Source of the DNA: JAHJQQ01 sp963737555
GTDB lineage: Bacteria > Pseudomonadota > Gammaproteobacteria > Thiohalobacterales > Thiohalobacteraceae
Direction: 5' to 3'
Assembly: GCA_963737555.1 (NCBI GenBank)
Contig: CAVTTB010000001.1
Coordinates: forward strand, 124,001 to 188,000
DNA length: 64,000 nt
This document shows positions 18,140 through 28,916 of this stretch, piece by piece. The position numbers were made by a program, and so were the translations under genes. The notes under the pieces were generated by a model. The model ran no database searches, was not told the DNA's origin, and worked only from the letters and a program-made list of their open reading frames with translations. Each line of letters begins with the position of its first letter. Position 1 is the stretch's first letter.

Positions 18140-20430
18140 ATGAATACCAACCCAGTCCCATCGGTTTCTCCACTGTCAGCAAATCCCCCCCAGCGTGCAG
18201 GCACGGCGGCGTGCCTGGCGCATGTTCAAGGATCGAGTGGCCCGGCATGGGGTGATGATCGGCGGCTTCGGCGTCATCGTCGCCATTCTGCTGATCTTCT
18301 TCTATCTGTTGTATGTGGTGTTCCCACTGCTCAAGCCCGCCTCTGCGGAGCACGTGGCCGAGCTACCCGCTCGGCGCGGATGCCGCCGAGACGCTGTATC
18401 TGGCGATGGAGGAGCAGGCCGAGGTTGCGGTGCGTTACGACCGAACCGGACGGGTGCGCTTCTTCGCCACCCAGGATGGCAAGACCCTGACCGAGCAGGC
18501 TCTACCGGTCCCGGCAAGGCGTCGATCGTCAGCAGCCTCGCCGAGGGTGGCAAGGGCCGCAGCGTGGTCGGCCTGGGGTTGTCGGACGGTAGCGTGCTGA
18601 TCACCCAGCATACCTATCAAGTCAGCTTTCCCGGATGATAAGCGGCTGATCACGCCACTCTTGGAGTTTCCCGTTGGCGAGGCGCCGCTGCCGGTCGATC
18701 CGCAGCATCAAGCCCTGGAACGCATCGCCGTGCAGGCCGGTGATCGCACCACCATCGCGGCCTTGACCGAAGATCAACGCCTGCTGCTGGTGTCTGTTCG
18801 TCAAGGAAACCTCGTTCATCGACGAGACCGAGACGCTGAAACGCTACGAGCATGTCCTGCCGAACACCGCCGGGCAAGGTGCGCGTCTGCTGGTCGATCC
18901 GGATCAGCGTTCGCTGTATGTGGCGTCCGATACCGGGACATTGGCCTACTACGATATCTCCGATCCCGAGGCAGCCGCAGCTGATGCAGCAACTGGGTGT
19001 GGTGCCGCCGGGCACAGACGCTGACCGGTATGAAATTGCTGGCGGGTGGCATTTCACTGCTGATCGCCAGCTCGGATAGATCAGATCACGCAATGGTTCC
19101 CGGTGCGTGACGAGGCGAATCAGCCGATGCTGCACCGCATCCGCAGTTTCTCGGCGGGTGCCGCGTGACGGCCATCGAGCCGGAACACGCGCGCAAGGGA
19201 TTCCTGGCGGCGAATGACGCGGGGTGAAGTGCGCATCTATCACACCACGGCGGAAAAGCAGGTGTTGCAGCTGGAGGTGAGCGACGAGCCGCTCAAGGCC
19301 TTGGCGATCAGCCCGCGGGCGAAGGCGTTTCTGGCCGAGGACAGTACCGGGCAACTGCATTTCTGGCATGTCGACAACGAACACCCGGAAGTGTCCTGGT
19401 CGTCGCTGTGGGGCAAGGTCTGGTACGAGAGTTATCCGAAGCCGGACTACATCTGGCAGTCATCTTCGGCGAGCAACGACTTCGAGCCCAAATTCAGCCT
19501 GACGCCGCTGGCCTTCGGCACGCTCAAGGCGGCGTTCTACGCCATGCTGATTGCGGTGCCGATTGTCGATCCTGGGCGCGATCTACGCGGCCTATTTCAT
19601 GGCGCCGTGCGATGCGCAAGATCGTCAAGCCGACGATCGAGATCATGGAGGCGTTGCCGACGGTGATCCTGGGCTTCCTCGCCGGCCTGTGGTTGGCGCC
19701 GGTCATGGAGGCGCATCTGCCGGGGTGTTTCGCGCTGCTGCTGTTGCTGCCGATCGGCACCTTGGTGTTTGCCTGGCTCTGGACATCTGCTGCCCGCCAG
19801 TGATGCGGCATCGCGTGCCCGGACGGTTGGGAGGCGGTGCTGCTGATCCCGGTGTTGCTGGGCTTTGCCTGGCTGGCCTTCGGCCTTCAGTCCGCACCGT
19901 TGGAACAGTGTTGTTCGGCGGCGATATGCGCGCCTGGATGCGCGATGAGCTCGGCATCGGCTTCGATCAGCGCAATGCCCTGGTGGTCGGCATCGCGATG
20001 GGTTTCGCGGTGATCCCCACCATCTTCTCCATCGCCGAAGACGCGATTTTCAGCGTGCCGCGGCACTTGACCAATGGCTCGCTGGCACTTCGGCGCCACG
20101 ACCTGGCAGACGCTGGTGCGCGTGGTGCTGCTGACCGCCAGTCCGGGTATCTTCTCGGCGATCATGATCGGCTTCGGTCGCGCCGTGGGTGAGACCATGA
20201 TCGTGCTGATGGCGACCGGCAACACGCCGGTCATGGATCTGAGCATGTTCCAGGGCATGCGCACGCTGTCGGCGAACGTCGCCGTGGAAATGCCGGAGTC
20301 GGAAGTGGACAGCACGCATTACCGCATTCTGTTCCTGGCGGCACTGGTGCTGTTCATGTTCACCTTCGTCTTCAACACCCTCGCCGAACTGATGCGCCAG
20401 CGCCTGCGCGGCAAGTATGCATCGCTGTGA
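18140..20430 (+). CDS. pstC: Phosphate ABC transporter permease PstC, many frameshifts
   Basis: About 760 residues after joining frames. ATG 18140 opens a short cytoplasmic stretch, then one membrane helix (GVIVAILLIFFYLLYVVFPL), then a long periplasmic domain of roughly 400 residues (TQHTYQVSFP, RIAVQAGDRTTIAALTEDQ, GTLAYYDISDPE) as in other gammaproteobacterial PstC proteins, and a C-terminal permease core with GFAVIPTIFSIAEDA and GRAVGETMIVLMATGN. With PstA it forms the membrane channel for phosphate. At least fifteen frame breaks occur, nearly all one extra base (for example a seven-C run at 18185-18191, GAGCTACCC near 18360, CTGTTCG near 18799). No base substitution to a stop is needed to explain any of them. 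Confidence 0.85.
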
Positions 20431-20438
20431 GGCCTGAT

Positions 20439-22101
20439 ATGCGCACCTGGTTCAAAAGCGGAGCCCCCTGGATCTGGCTGAATGCCGCGGCCGTCAGCGT
20501 CAAGTCTGATTATGGTCGCCGGTCTGCTGGGCCTGATCGCCGCGCGTGGGCTTGGGACATTTCTGGCCGGCCGATATCGCCGAATTGAGTACCGCCAGGC
20601 CGACGGCCAAGACGATCCGCATGATCGGTGAGATCCGCGATCAGGAAGACGTGCCGCGCGAACGGCTGGTCTCCGCGGGATTGACCGTGCCGGAAGGTAT
20701 GGAGACGTGCGGCGCTTGCAGCTCAAAGGTCGGCAATCGCGATGTCACCGGCCTGGATTTCACCTGGATACTGGGTCCGGATATTCAGTCCGAGCGTTAT
20801 CCCGAGGCGCTGGTCGTCATCGAGCGGCGCGAATGGGGCAATTTCTACGGCTATCTGCGCGAAGTGCACGAGGCCGGTGCGACCGTGGCCAGCGGGGCAG
20901 CAGGCTGGGCATGCGCTGCATGAGCGGCTGCAACGGGCGTCCGATACTCTGTTCGAGCAGATCCGCGTCATCGAACGCGGTGAAATCGGCGCTATCAACT
21001 ACGCACTGGAACAGCTGCGGCTGGATACGCGACGCCTGGAATTGGATGAACGGCGTACGCCCGAAGCCCTGGCGAAGATCGCGGAGCAGCGCGCCGAGCC
21101 TGCAGGCGGAATACGACAACCTGCAGACAGACTCTGGTCGATCTGTATGCGGATATCCGCCGCGACAGCGTCAGCGTCGAGATTCAGGACCGGGCGGCGT
21201 GGTGGAAGTGCCGCTGGACAAAGTCGTGCATGTGCTGCGACCCAATGCGATGGGGTCGGCACGAAGCTGCAGACCTATATGGTCCAAGGTCTGGGAATTC
21301 ATGACCGACGAGCCGCGCGAGGCCAATACCGAAGGCGGCATCTTCCCGGCCATCTTCGGCACCGTGCTGATGGTCATCCTGATGTCGATCTGGTGACGCC
21401 GTTCGGCGTGATCGCGGCCGTGTATCTGCGCGAATATGCCAAGCAGGGTCCGATCACGCGCATCGTCCGCATTGCGGTGAACAACCTCGCCGGCGTGCCG
21501 GCGATCGTCTACGGCGTATTCGGTCTGGGCTTCTTCGTTTATTTCCTCGGCGGCAATATCGACCAGTTGTTCTTCGCTGAGGCACTGCCGGCACCGACCT
21601 TCGGTACGCCGGGCCTGATGTGGGCCTCGCTGACGCTTGCGCTGCTCACCGTGCCGGTGGTGATTGTCGCCACCGAGGAAGGTCTTGGCGCGCATCCCCA
21701 AGGCGATCCGCGAAGGCAGTCTGGCGCTGGGCGCGACCAAGGCCGAGACCTTGTGGCGGACGGTGTTGCCGATGGCCAGTCCGGCGATGATGACCGGTCT
21801 GATTCTGGCGGTGGCGCGCGCGGCCGGTGAAGTCGCGCCGCTGATGCTGGTCGGTGTGGTCAAGCTCGCGCCGACCTTGCCGCTGGACGGCAACGCGCCG
21901 TTCCTGCATCTGGATCGCAAGTTCATGCACCTGGGTTTTCATATCTACGACGTCGGCTTCCAGAGCCCAACGTCGAGGCCGCGCGGCCGCTGGTGTACGC
22001 CACGGCGCTGTTGCTGGTGTTGGTGATCGTGGTGTTGAATCTGGCCGCCATCGCCATTCGCAACCGACTTGCGCGAGAAATATCGCGCGCTGGATCATTG
22101 A
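20439..22101 (+). CDS. pstA: Phosphate ABC transporter permease PstA, many frameshifts
   Basis: About 550 residues when joined, eight bases after pstC. It begins MRTWFKSGAPWIWLNAAAVS, has one helix, a long periplasmic and coiled-coil-like segment (residues about 60-270, e.g. ALEQLRLDTRRLELDERR), and then the permease core: FGVIAAVYLREYAKQGPITR, AGVPAIVYGVFGLGFFVYFL and ARAAGEVAPLMLVGVVK. It ends NRLREKYRALDH at 22101. Several single-base insertions break it, including GGTCTTGGCGCG near 21684 where GGTCTGGCGCG is expected. It pairs with PstC and is energised by PstB. Confidence 0.85.
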
Positions 22102-22135
22102 TCGTCGGCAGCCGAGATTGAAGGTACAAGAGATC

Positions 22136-22988
22136 ATGACCATGAGCGAACGCAGTATACTGACCCACGCCATCGATCCGGACGTCTTCGTCCAAGGCCG
22201 ATATGGATCGGCAGCATCGATGCACGAAGACATCTGCATGCAAGGTCGAGAATCTCGATCTTGTATTATGGCCAGACAAGCAGGCGCTCAAGCAGATCAA
22301 CCTGCAGTATCCCGCAGCAAGCGCGTCACGGCCTTCATCGGTCCGAGCGGCTGCGGAAAATCGACACTGCTGCGCTGTTTCAACCGCATGAACGATCTGG
22401 TCGACGGTGTGCGCATCGACGGTCAGATTCTGCTCGATGGCCAGGATATCTTCGCCAAGTCGGTGAATGTCGCCGATCTGCGTCGGCGTGTCGGCATGGT
22501 GTTCCAGAAACCGAACCCATTTCCGAAGAGCATCTACGAAAACGTCGCCTATGGTCTGCGCCTGCAGGGTGTGCGCAGTCGCCGCGTGCTCGACGAAGTG
22601 GTGGAGAACGCGCTGCGCGGTGCGGCGTTGTGGGACGAGGTCAAGGATCGCATTGCACGACAATGCGCTGGGTCTGTCCGGCGGTCAGCAGCAACGCCTG
22701 GTGATCGCGCGCGCCATCGCCATCGAGCCGGAAGTGCTGCTGCTCGACGAGCCGGCCTCGGCGCTGGATCCGATTTCCACGCTGAAGATCGAAGAGCTGA
22801 TCTACGAGCTCAAATCGCGCTACACCATCGTCATCGTCACGCACAATATGCAACAGGCCGCGCGCGTGTCGGACTATACTGCGTTCATGTACATGGGCGA
22901 CCTGATCGAGTTCGGCGATACCAATACCATCTTCACCAATCCCACGGAGAAGATGACGGAAGATTACATCACGGGACGTTATGGCTGA
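22136..22988 (+). CDS. pstB: Phosphate ABC transporter ATPase PstB, frameshifts
   Basis: About 280 residues. ATG 22136 gives MTMSERSILTHAIDPD, and the N-terminal 60 residues are scrambled by extra bases. From about 22325 the domain is clear: Walker A GPSGCGKST, Q-loop VGMVFQKPNPFPKSIYENVA, signature LSGGQQQRL, Walker B VLLLDEPASALDP and the switch His in IVIVTHNMQQAARVSDY. One further shift lies near 22660. It hydrolyses ATP for phosphate import and is also needed for repression of PhoR by PstSCAB-PhoU. It lies 34 bases after pstA and 26 before phoU. Confidence 0.9.
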
Positions 22989-23014
22989 GGCCATCGCCAA
23001 GGGGAGCTAGCAAC

Positions 23015-23762
23015 ATGGAAAAAACGAGTCTCGGACAGCACATCTCGCAGCAGTTCAATGCCGAACTGGAGGATATCCGCAACCGCGTGCTGACCATGGG
23101 CGGGCTGGTCGAGCAGCAGATCGCCGATGCCATGACCGCGATCGTCGAGGGTGACGAGCCACATGGCCGAAGTCGTCGTCAACAACGACTACAAAGTCAA
23201 TGCCATGGAGGTCGCGCTCGACGAGGAGTGCAACCGCGTGCTGGCGCGGCGCCAGCCGACGGCGGGCGATCTGCGTCTGGTGGTGGCGGTGATCAAGACC
23301 ATTACCGATCTGGAGCGCATCGGTGACGAGGCCGAGCGTATCGCACGTATGAGCCAGCAGCATGGCCGACGGCGATGAGGCGCGCGTGCATCCCGTGACA
23401 GATCCAGCATCTGGGCGATCAGGTGCGGCAGATGGTGCATCAACGCGCTGGACGCTTTCGCGCGCATGGACACGGAACTGGCCGTGCAGGTCTGGCGCGA
23501 GGATCTCAAGGTCGACAAGGAATACGAGGCGATCATGCGCCAGCTGATCACCTTCATGATGGAAGACCCGCGCTCCATCCCGCGCGTGCTGGATATCATG
23601 TGGTCGGCGCGTTCGCTGGAGCGTATCGGCGACCGCGCCCGCAATATCTGCGAGTACGTGATCTATCTGGTCAAGGGCAAGGACGTGCGCCACACCAGCC
23701 TGGAACACATGGAAGCCCAGGTGCGCGCCGAACATCCGCCGCAAGGGCTGATCGGATCATAA
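23015..23762 (+). CDS. phoU: Phosphate signalling regulator PhoU, frameshifts
   Basis: About 240 residues, an all-helical PhoU domain pair. The ATG at 23015 follows GGGGAG. Typical stretches are IRNRVLTMGGLVEQQIADAM, MEVALDEECNRVLARRQPTA, DLRLVVAVIKTITDLERIGD and, in the second repeat, RSLERIGDRARNICEYVIYL. Extra bases break it near 23155 and between 23360 and 23465. PhoU represses PhoR when phosphate is plentiful and limits Pst activity. It is the last recognised gene of the operon; its TAA overlaps the ATG of a tiny ORF. Confidence 0.9.
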
Positions 23763-23848
23763 TGATGCTCGATTCGGTACACGGCCACAATACCGGCTTC
23801 AGTTGGGGCGCCGTGCTGCTGGCGCAGTCGAGCGGTGACGGCCTTTAG
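23762..23848 (+). CDS. Tiny ORF overlapping the phoU stop (28 residues)
   Basis: ATGATG begins on the last A of the phoU TAA, the arrangement seen in translational coupling, and the frame runs 28 codons to TAG at 23846-23848. The peptide begins MMLDSVHGHNTGFSWGAVLL. There is no independent ribosome site. It could be a real coupled peptide, the beginning of a longer gene cut by a frameshift, or chance. Confidence 0.25.
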   Translation: MMLDSVHGHNTGFSWGAVLLAQSSGDGL

Positions 23849-24096
23849 TCAAATTTCCCGCACATCTTGCCGGTTTCCATGAGGTGCCGGGCGCCTGATG
23901 TGAAGTTTTTATGACGCCCGTTCCAGGCTTGATGCGAGTCATGTACGCTCTAGATCTCGGTGTTGTCATAGTGGTACTCAGGCGCATTGCCGCCGTGATC
24001 GCCATTTCCCCACATCCGCACGCGACACGGACTCCCGTCTTGGCCAGCATCTGGTCCCGGGAGAATCATATTTCTGTATTGGTTCGAGGAGGCTAT

Positions 24097-24616
24097 ATGC
24101 AGCTCGAGGAAGGCCAAATCTACGAGGGTGGCATCTCGATATCCGGTGGCGACGGTCCGTTCCGCCGTTGGTTGGTGGTTTCACCCTTCGGCAAAACCCA
24201 TATCCATTCTGTCGACGATCCGTTGGAATTGCATTGCTGGCCGGTGACGCTGGTCGAGGCGGGTATCGAGAGCGGCAGACTGCGGTATGTCGGTGAGAGC
24301 GCTGGATCATCCGGCGATTGCGGTACAGAGGGTCAAGGAAAAACTGGGGGTGCGCGACACCCATCTCAGCATTTCCCAGCAGTCGCTGGAACGACTACTC
24401 GATGCCTTGCGCACAGCGACCGATGCCGGCGAGGAGCACGCCCTTTATCTTGCCGGAGAGATACTCTCGGCGGTCTCGCGCAGTGCCATCTTGATAAACC
24501 AACGCGAGCAGCTAACCGCCACTGTATATGCCGTGCTCGGTAATGGCGGATTTGCAGTGCCGCAGGTCGTTCCCGTCGGTAGCAGCGTTACCGAAACCGG
24601 TTCTATGCATACCTAA
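24097..24616 (+). CDS. Hypothetical protein of unknown family, one frameshift
   Basis: About 172 residues. GAGGAGG lies five bases before ATG 24097, which is the best ribosome site in this area. It begins MQLEEGQIYEGGISISGGDG and includes HIHSVDDPLELHCWPVTLVE; after a one-base shift near 24292 it continues HPAIAVQRVKEKLGVRDTHL and a helical C-terminal half (LERLLDALRTATDAGEEHAL). No signal peptide or membrane segment is seen, and I recognise no family. It lies 335 bases after phoU and is convergent with the GGDEF-EAL gene. The stretch 23849-24096 before it contains no feature I can support. Confidence 0.6.
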
Positions 24617-24650
24617 AACCGTCATTGACAGTGCTGACTGCGTAGCCGGT

Positions 24651-27600
24651 TCAGGCTTTAACCGCATGAGTCTGGCGGCTGTGCTGGGCAGCCAGCACTT
24701 CGCCGAACCCCTGGTTCTGCCAGTGTGCCCACCAGCCCGCGATGGCGTCGGCGGGCATCGGCCGGGCGGCCAGATAACCCTGGATCTCATGACAGCCCTG
24801 TGCTTGCAGAAAGGCGAGCTGTCCGGCAGTTTCGACCCCTTCGGCGATGACCTGCATATCGAGGTTGCGGGCCAAGCCGATGATGCTGGTGACGATGACC
24901 GCATCGTCCGGATCGTCTTCTATATCGCGCACGAACGAGCCGTCGATCTTGAGGCGGTCGACAGGAAACCGTTTCAGATAGGACAGTGACGAATAGCCGG
25001 TGCCGAAGTCGTCGATGCTCAGCTGTACGCCCAGGCGCTTGAGCTGTTCCATGGTGCGCAGTTGGTCATCCACATTCATCAGGCAGGACTCGGTGATTTC
25101 CAGCTCCAGGCGTTCCGCGCTAAGGCCGCTGTCGGCCAACGCCGTGGCGACTATCCGTGCCAGATCCGCTTGGCGGAATTGCCGCGCGGAGATATTGACG
25201 GCGATGGTCGGCGCGGTCTCTCCTGCGATATTCCAGGCTGGCCGCCCAGCGACAGGCCGTATGCAACACCCATTCGCCCACAGGAATGATCTGGCCGTTG
25301 TCCTCCAGTATGGGAATGAATACGCTGGGTGGGATGATGCCGCGCGTTGCACTGTTACAGCGTAGTAATGCCTCGAAGCCGATCACGCGACCATCACGCA
25401 CATCGATCTGCGGCTGGTAGTGCAAGGAGAATTCCCCGCGTGCGAGCGCACCACGCAGCAACATGCTCAAGGCCAGCTGATCTTGTGCGGCGTCGCTGAT
25501 GTCTTTGTTGAAGAATTGGAAGTTGTTACGGCCGGTTTCCTTGGCGCGGTACATGGCGGCGTCCGCATTCATCAGCAGCGTCTGCACATCGGTGCCATCC
25601 TGCGGATATAAGGCAATACCGATACTCGGTGAGACATAGAAATCGCGTGCCTGCAATTGATACGGCTGACCGGCTTGCTGGAGTATCTCGGCCGCCACGC
25701 GCGCCGCTTCTTCCTCGTGACCGATGTTTTCGAGGATGATGGTGAACTCGTCGCCGCCCAAGCGGCTGACGGTGTCGTCGGCGCGGACAACGGAGCGCAG
25801 GCGCTGTGCGACCTGTTGCAGCAAGGCGTCGCCTTCGCCGTGGCCGAGGGTGTCGTTGATGGTCTTGAAATTATCCAGATCGATATACAGCAAAGCGATT
25901 TTAACGCCGGTGCGCGTGGCATGTTGCATGGCATGGGCAAGCCGATCGTTGAACAGGGCGCGGTTGGGGAGTTGCGTCAGTGGATCGTAATTGGCCAGGA
26001 ATGACAGGCGGTTTTCGGTGCGTTTATGTTCGGTGACATCGGTAGCGACACCGACAGCACCGGTGATGGAACCCGCCGTGTCGCGCAGTGGCGAATAATG
26101 GATATCGAAAGTCAGTTCGCTGACCGTGCGGGTCGTGGTCAGGGTTTCGCCGGCGAGGGCGCGCCGGGTGTCGTGCACGAATTCCGGGTAGTTATGGTAC
26201 AGCGCATAGAGCGATTGACCGACGACCTGACCCGCCTGGTGTCCGAGCAATTCAAGGCCGCGCCCCTCTGAGAGCAGGAAAGTGCCTTGCATATCGATCA
26301 CCCAGAGCACCACCGGGAAACCTTGGATAACCGTGCGCAGCATGGCGTCGCTGTCGCGCAAGGCATCCTCGATGCGCGTCTGTTCGGTGATGTCGAGTAC
26401 CGTGCCGATCATGCGTACCGCGTTGCCGGCCGCGTCGCGGACGATTTCTGCATTCTCGCGCACGATGCGGACCTCGTCGTCCTGGCGCACGATGCGGTGG
26501 ACGATGTCATACGTTTCTTGGCCATTCAGCGCGCGTTGCACCGCCTGCTTGAGTCGATCGCGATCATCGGCATGGACGCGCGCAATGAAGCTCTCATAGC
26601 TGGCCTCGAATGCCTCGTCATCGATGCCGAATACACGATAGATGCCTTCGGACCAGTACAGCTGGTTGGTGCCGATCTGCCAGTCCCAGTTACCCATGCC
26701 GGCGATATGTTGGGCGCGCACCAGACTTTCGCGGACCTCGTTCAGATGTGCCGCCTGTTCGGTGAGTGCCGCAGAGGTGCCGAGGATCAGTCGGTTTTTG
26801 CGCACCAATAACGCCAGTGATCCGAACAGCAAGAGCAGGAATAGCGTCGCGAGTGTGTACAGCGCCAGCAGTATGTTTGACTGATGGCGGGTATAGAAAC
26901 TCATGGGTTGATTCAGCAGTCGCGTCTGGGCGGCGATTGCCTCGGGCAATTGCATACCAACGCGTTCGAGTTCGCTGGCATCGATCAGATATTCGTTAGG
27001 GCTGCTCAGTACAGGAGGGAGTTGTGTCAATGGCACTCCCTGAAAATAACGCTGCATGAGTTGCGCAGCGGCGGCGCCTTGTTGTGCGCCGCTGGTGACA
27101 TAGCCGCCCAGCACACCCGGTTGGAGGTAGACATCTTCCATGCTGAAGATGGTAAACGGCCCCGCCGCGACAATGGCGGCAAGGGTATCGGTGAGTGGTA
27201 GCGGCTGGCCCGCATCGTCGCTTATGGCGCCGAGCGTGGTGAGAAACACGAAGCGTTCGCGGCGCGTGCGCAGGGTGTCGATCAGTGTCGAGAGGGTGCG
27301 GTTGGAAATGAACTGCGCGCGGACATCGGGCTGGGTGCGAAGTTCGGCTTCGATCTCGGCGCGGATCGCCGAAAAGGTTTCCGAGGCATCGCCGATCACC
27401 AGGATGTCGCGTATTTCGGGTGCGATACGGCGCATGAGTTCCAGGTTGGGGCCGATTTCCTTGCGCTCAAAAACACCCGTGACATGGCGCGGGTCGAGTT
27501 GCGCCAGAATCGGATAGTCGTTCACCCCGGAGAAGAACACCGGCGCGTCCGGAAACAGGCGAATGAGGTGCTCGGTGGCGAAGCTCAGCGCATTGTCATC

Positions 27601-27888
27601 GGTGACATAAATGGCCTTGGGCTGATAGCCGCGGTATTTCCAGGCGATATGTTCGGCCATGCGCGCGGCATACTCAGGCGCATAGGTGACGCGCTTGGTG
27701 TCCAGGTATTCGACGCTGGGCGTCACCTGTACGCCAGCCGTCTCCAGTGTCGTCAGAAATCCAGCATGCTGACGTTGGGTCCAGGGGTATTCCTGGCTAT
27801 ACGAATGCACCACCAGCACGGGTAGGTGCTCAGTGGCGTGTGCTGTGAGGGCCCCGAACAGGGTGATAGCAAGCAGAAACAGGCGCAT
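24651..27888 (-). CDS. ABC-substrate-binding sensor / PAS / GGDEF-EAL protein, one frameshift
   Basis: About 1079 residues. Start ATG 27888; signal peptide ending LFGALTAHA. Residues about 20-310 resemble the ABC transporter substrate-binding family used as a sensor (LPVLVVHSYSQEYPWTQ, SGVNDYPILAQLD). A membrane helix (LLALYTLATLFLLLLFGSLA) is followed by a PAS of the NWDWQIGTNQLYWSEGIYRV type, a second PAS, a GGDEF domain with SRLGGDEF and the inhibitory site RADD five residues before it, then an EAL domain (GFEALLRC, DDFGTGYSSLSYLKRFPVD, AEGVET). One extra C near 25226 breaks the EAL domain. It should make and/or degrade cyclic di-GMP in response to a periplasmic ligand; which activity dominates is unknown. 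Confidence 0.88.
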
Positions 27889-28191
27889 GGCGTAGGCTGG
27901 GGTCCACGGTGACGGCAGCAAATGGCTCCCAATTTAACGGCGATAAGGGGTGAATGCTAAAGCGATATTGCGGAGTTAATCGATATGGCTATTTAGTGAC
28001 CGTGGTGGCCTGATCTGGATCCGCTTGCCGGACCGGCGGCGGCGAAATTATGCTGATGAAATAGGGGAGTGCATGTGCTTTACCCCTGCAGTGCGCCTGC
28101 GTAAACTGCCCGACACCCGTCGCCCCGGGTCATCATAGAAGATTAATCATCCATTTTGCCAGTCCGCTGGCAGTTCCGGACCGAACTCAGC
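27889..28191. other. Intergenic region between the GGDEF-EAL gene and mtgA
   Basis: About 300 bases between two divergent genes. It must contain both promoters but I see no operator, repeat or RNA gene that I can support. Confidence 0.5.
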
Positions 28192-28893
28192 ATGCCCCGT
28201 ACCCGAAAACTCCGCTGGCACGTATGGCTGTGGCGGATACCCGCCCTGTTGCTGGGCGCGCCGCTACTCCTGATCGCCGCGCTGCGCTGGGTCGACCCCG
28301 TCGCCAGCGCCTTCATGCTGCAACGCCAAGTGGCGGTGTGGAGCGAGGGCTCCTGGCAGTGGGTGAAATACGACTGGGTGGACTGGGACTATCTGGCGCC
28401 GGCCTTGCCGTTGGCGGCGGTGGCCGCTGAGGATCAGCGCTTTCCGCAACATTGGGGATTCGACCTGCAGGCCATCGCCGACGCCTGGGAATTACAGAAC
28501 AAGGGTGGCCCGGTGCGCGGGGCGAGCACCATCTCCCAGCAAGTGGCGAAAAATCTGTTTCTGTGGTCCGGACGTAGCTGGGTGCGCAAAGGGCTGGAGG
28601 CCTATCTCACGCTGGCGATCGAGGTGCTCTGGCCCAAGCGGCGCATCCTCGAGGTCTATCTGAACATCGCCCAGTTCGATGCGAATGTGTTTGGCGTCGG
28701 TGCGGCCAGCGCGGTGTTCTTCGACAAAGTGCCGTTGCAGATCACTTCACGCGAGGCCGCGTTGCTGATGGCCGTGCTGCCCAACCCGCAACAGTACAAA
28801 GTCGAGCGGCCATCCGCCTATGTGCAGAGCCGCGTCTCGCGTATCCAGACGCATATGCGCCAGCTGGGCGGCGATTATCTGCGCGATCTGTAA
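28192..28893 (+). CDS. mtgA: Monofunctional peptidoglycan transglycosylase
   Basis: A 233-residue GT51 enzyme with one N-terminal membrane helix (WRIPALLLGAPLLLIAAL) and no transpeptidase domain. The catalytic glutamate lies in AAEDQRFPQHWGFD, and the donor-site motifs GASTISQQVAKNLFLW and RKGLEAYLTLAIEVLWPKRR are intact. It polymerises lipid II into glycan strands on the outer face of the inner membrane. ATG 28192 gives a basic stub MPRTRKLRWHVW before the helix; the upstream in-frame ATG 28156 is less likely. Its stop is followed directly by the remnant of an unrelated gene on the other strand. Confidence 0.92.
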   Translation: MPRTRKLRWHVWLWRIPALLLGAPLLLIAALRWVDPVASAFMLQRQVAVWSEGSWQWVKYDWVDWDYLAPALPLAAVAAEDQRFPQHWGFDLQAIADAWELQNKGGPVRGASTISQQVAKNLFLWSGRSWVRKGLEAYLTLAIEVLWPKRRILEVYLNIAQFDANVFGVGAASAVFFDKVPLQITSREAALLMAVLPNPQQYKVERPSAYVQSRVSRIQTHMRQLGGDYLRDL

Positions 28894-28916
28894 GGCCACC
28901 TAGGGCGCGATGGCGC

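Noticed and set aside
18140..23762. Programmed frameshifting in the pst operon
   Set aside because: There are far too many sites, at unrelated contexts, and the same kind of insertion also affects leuS and holA. Sequence error explains all of them.
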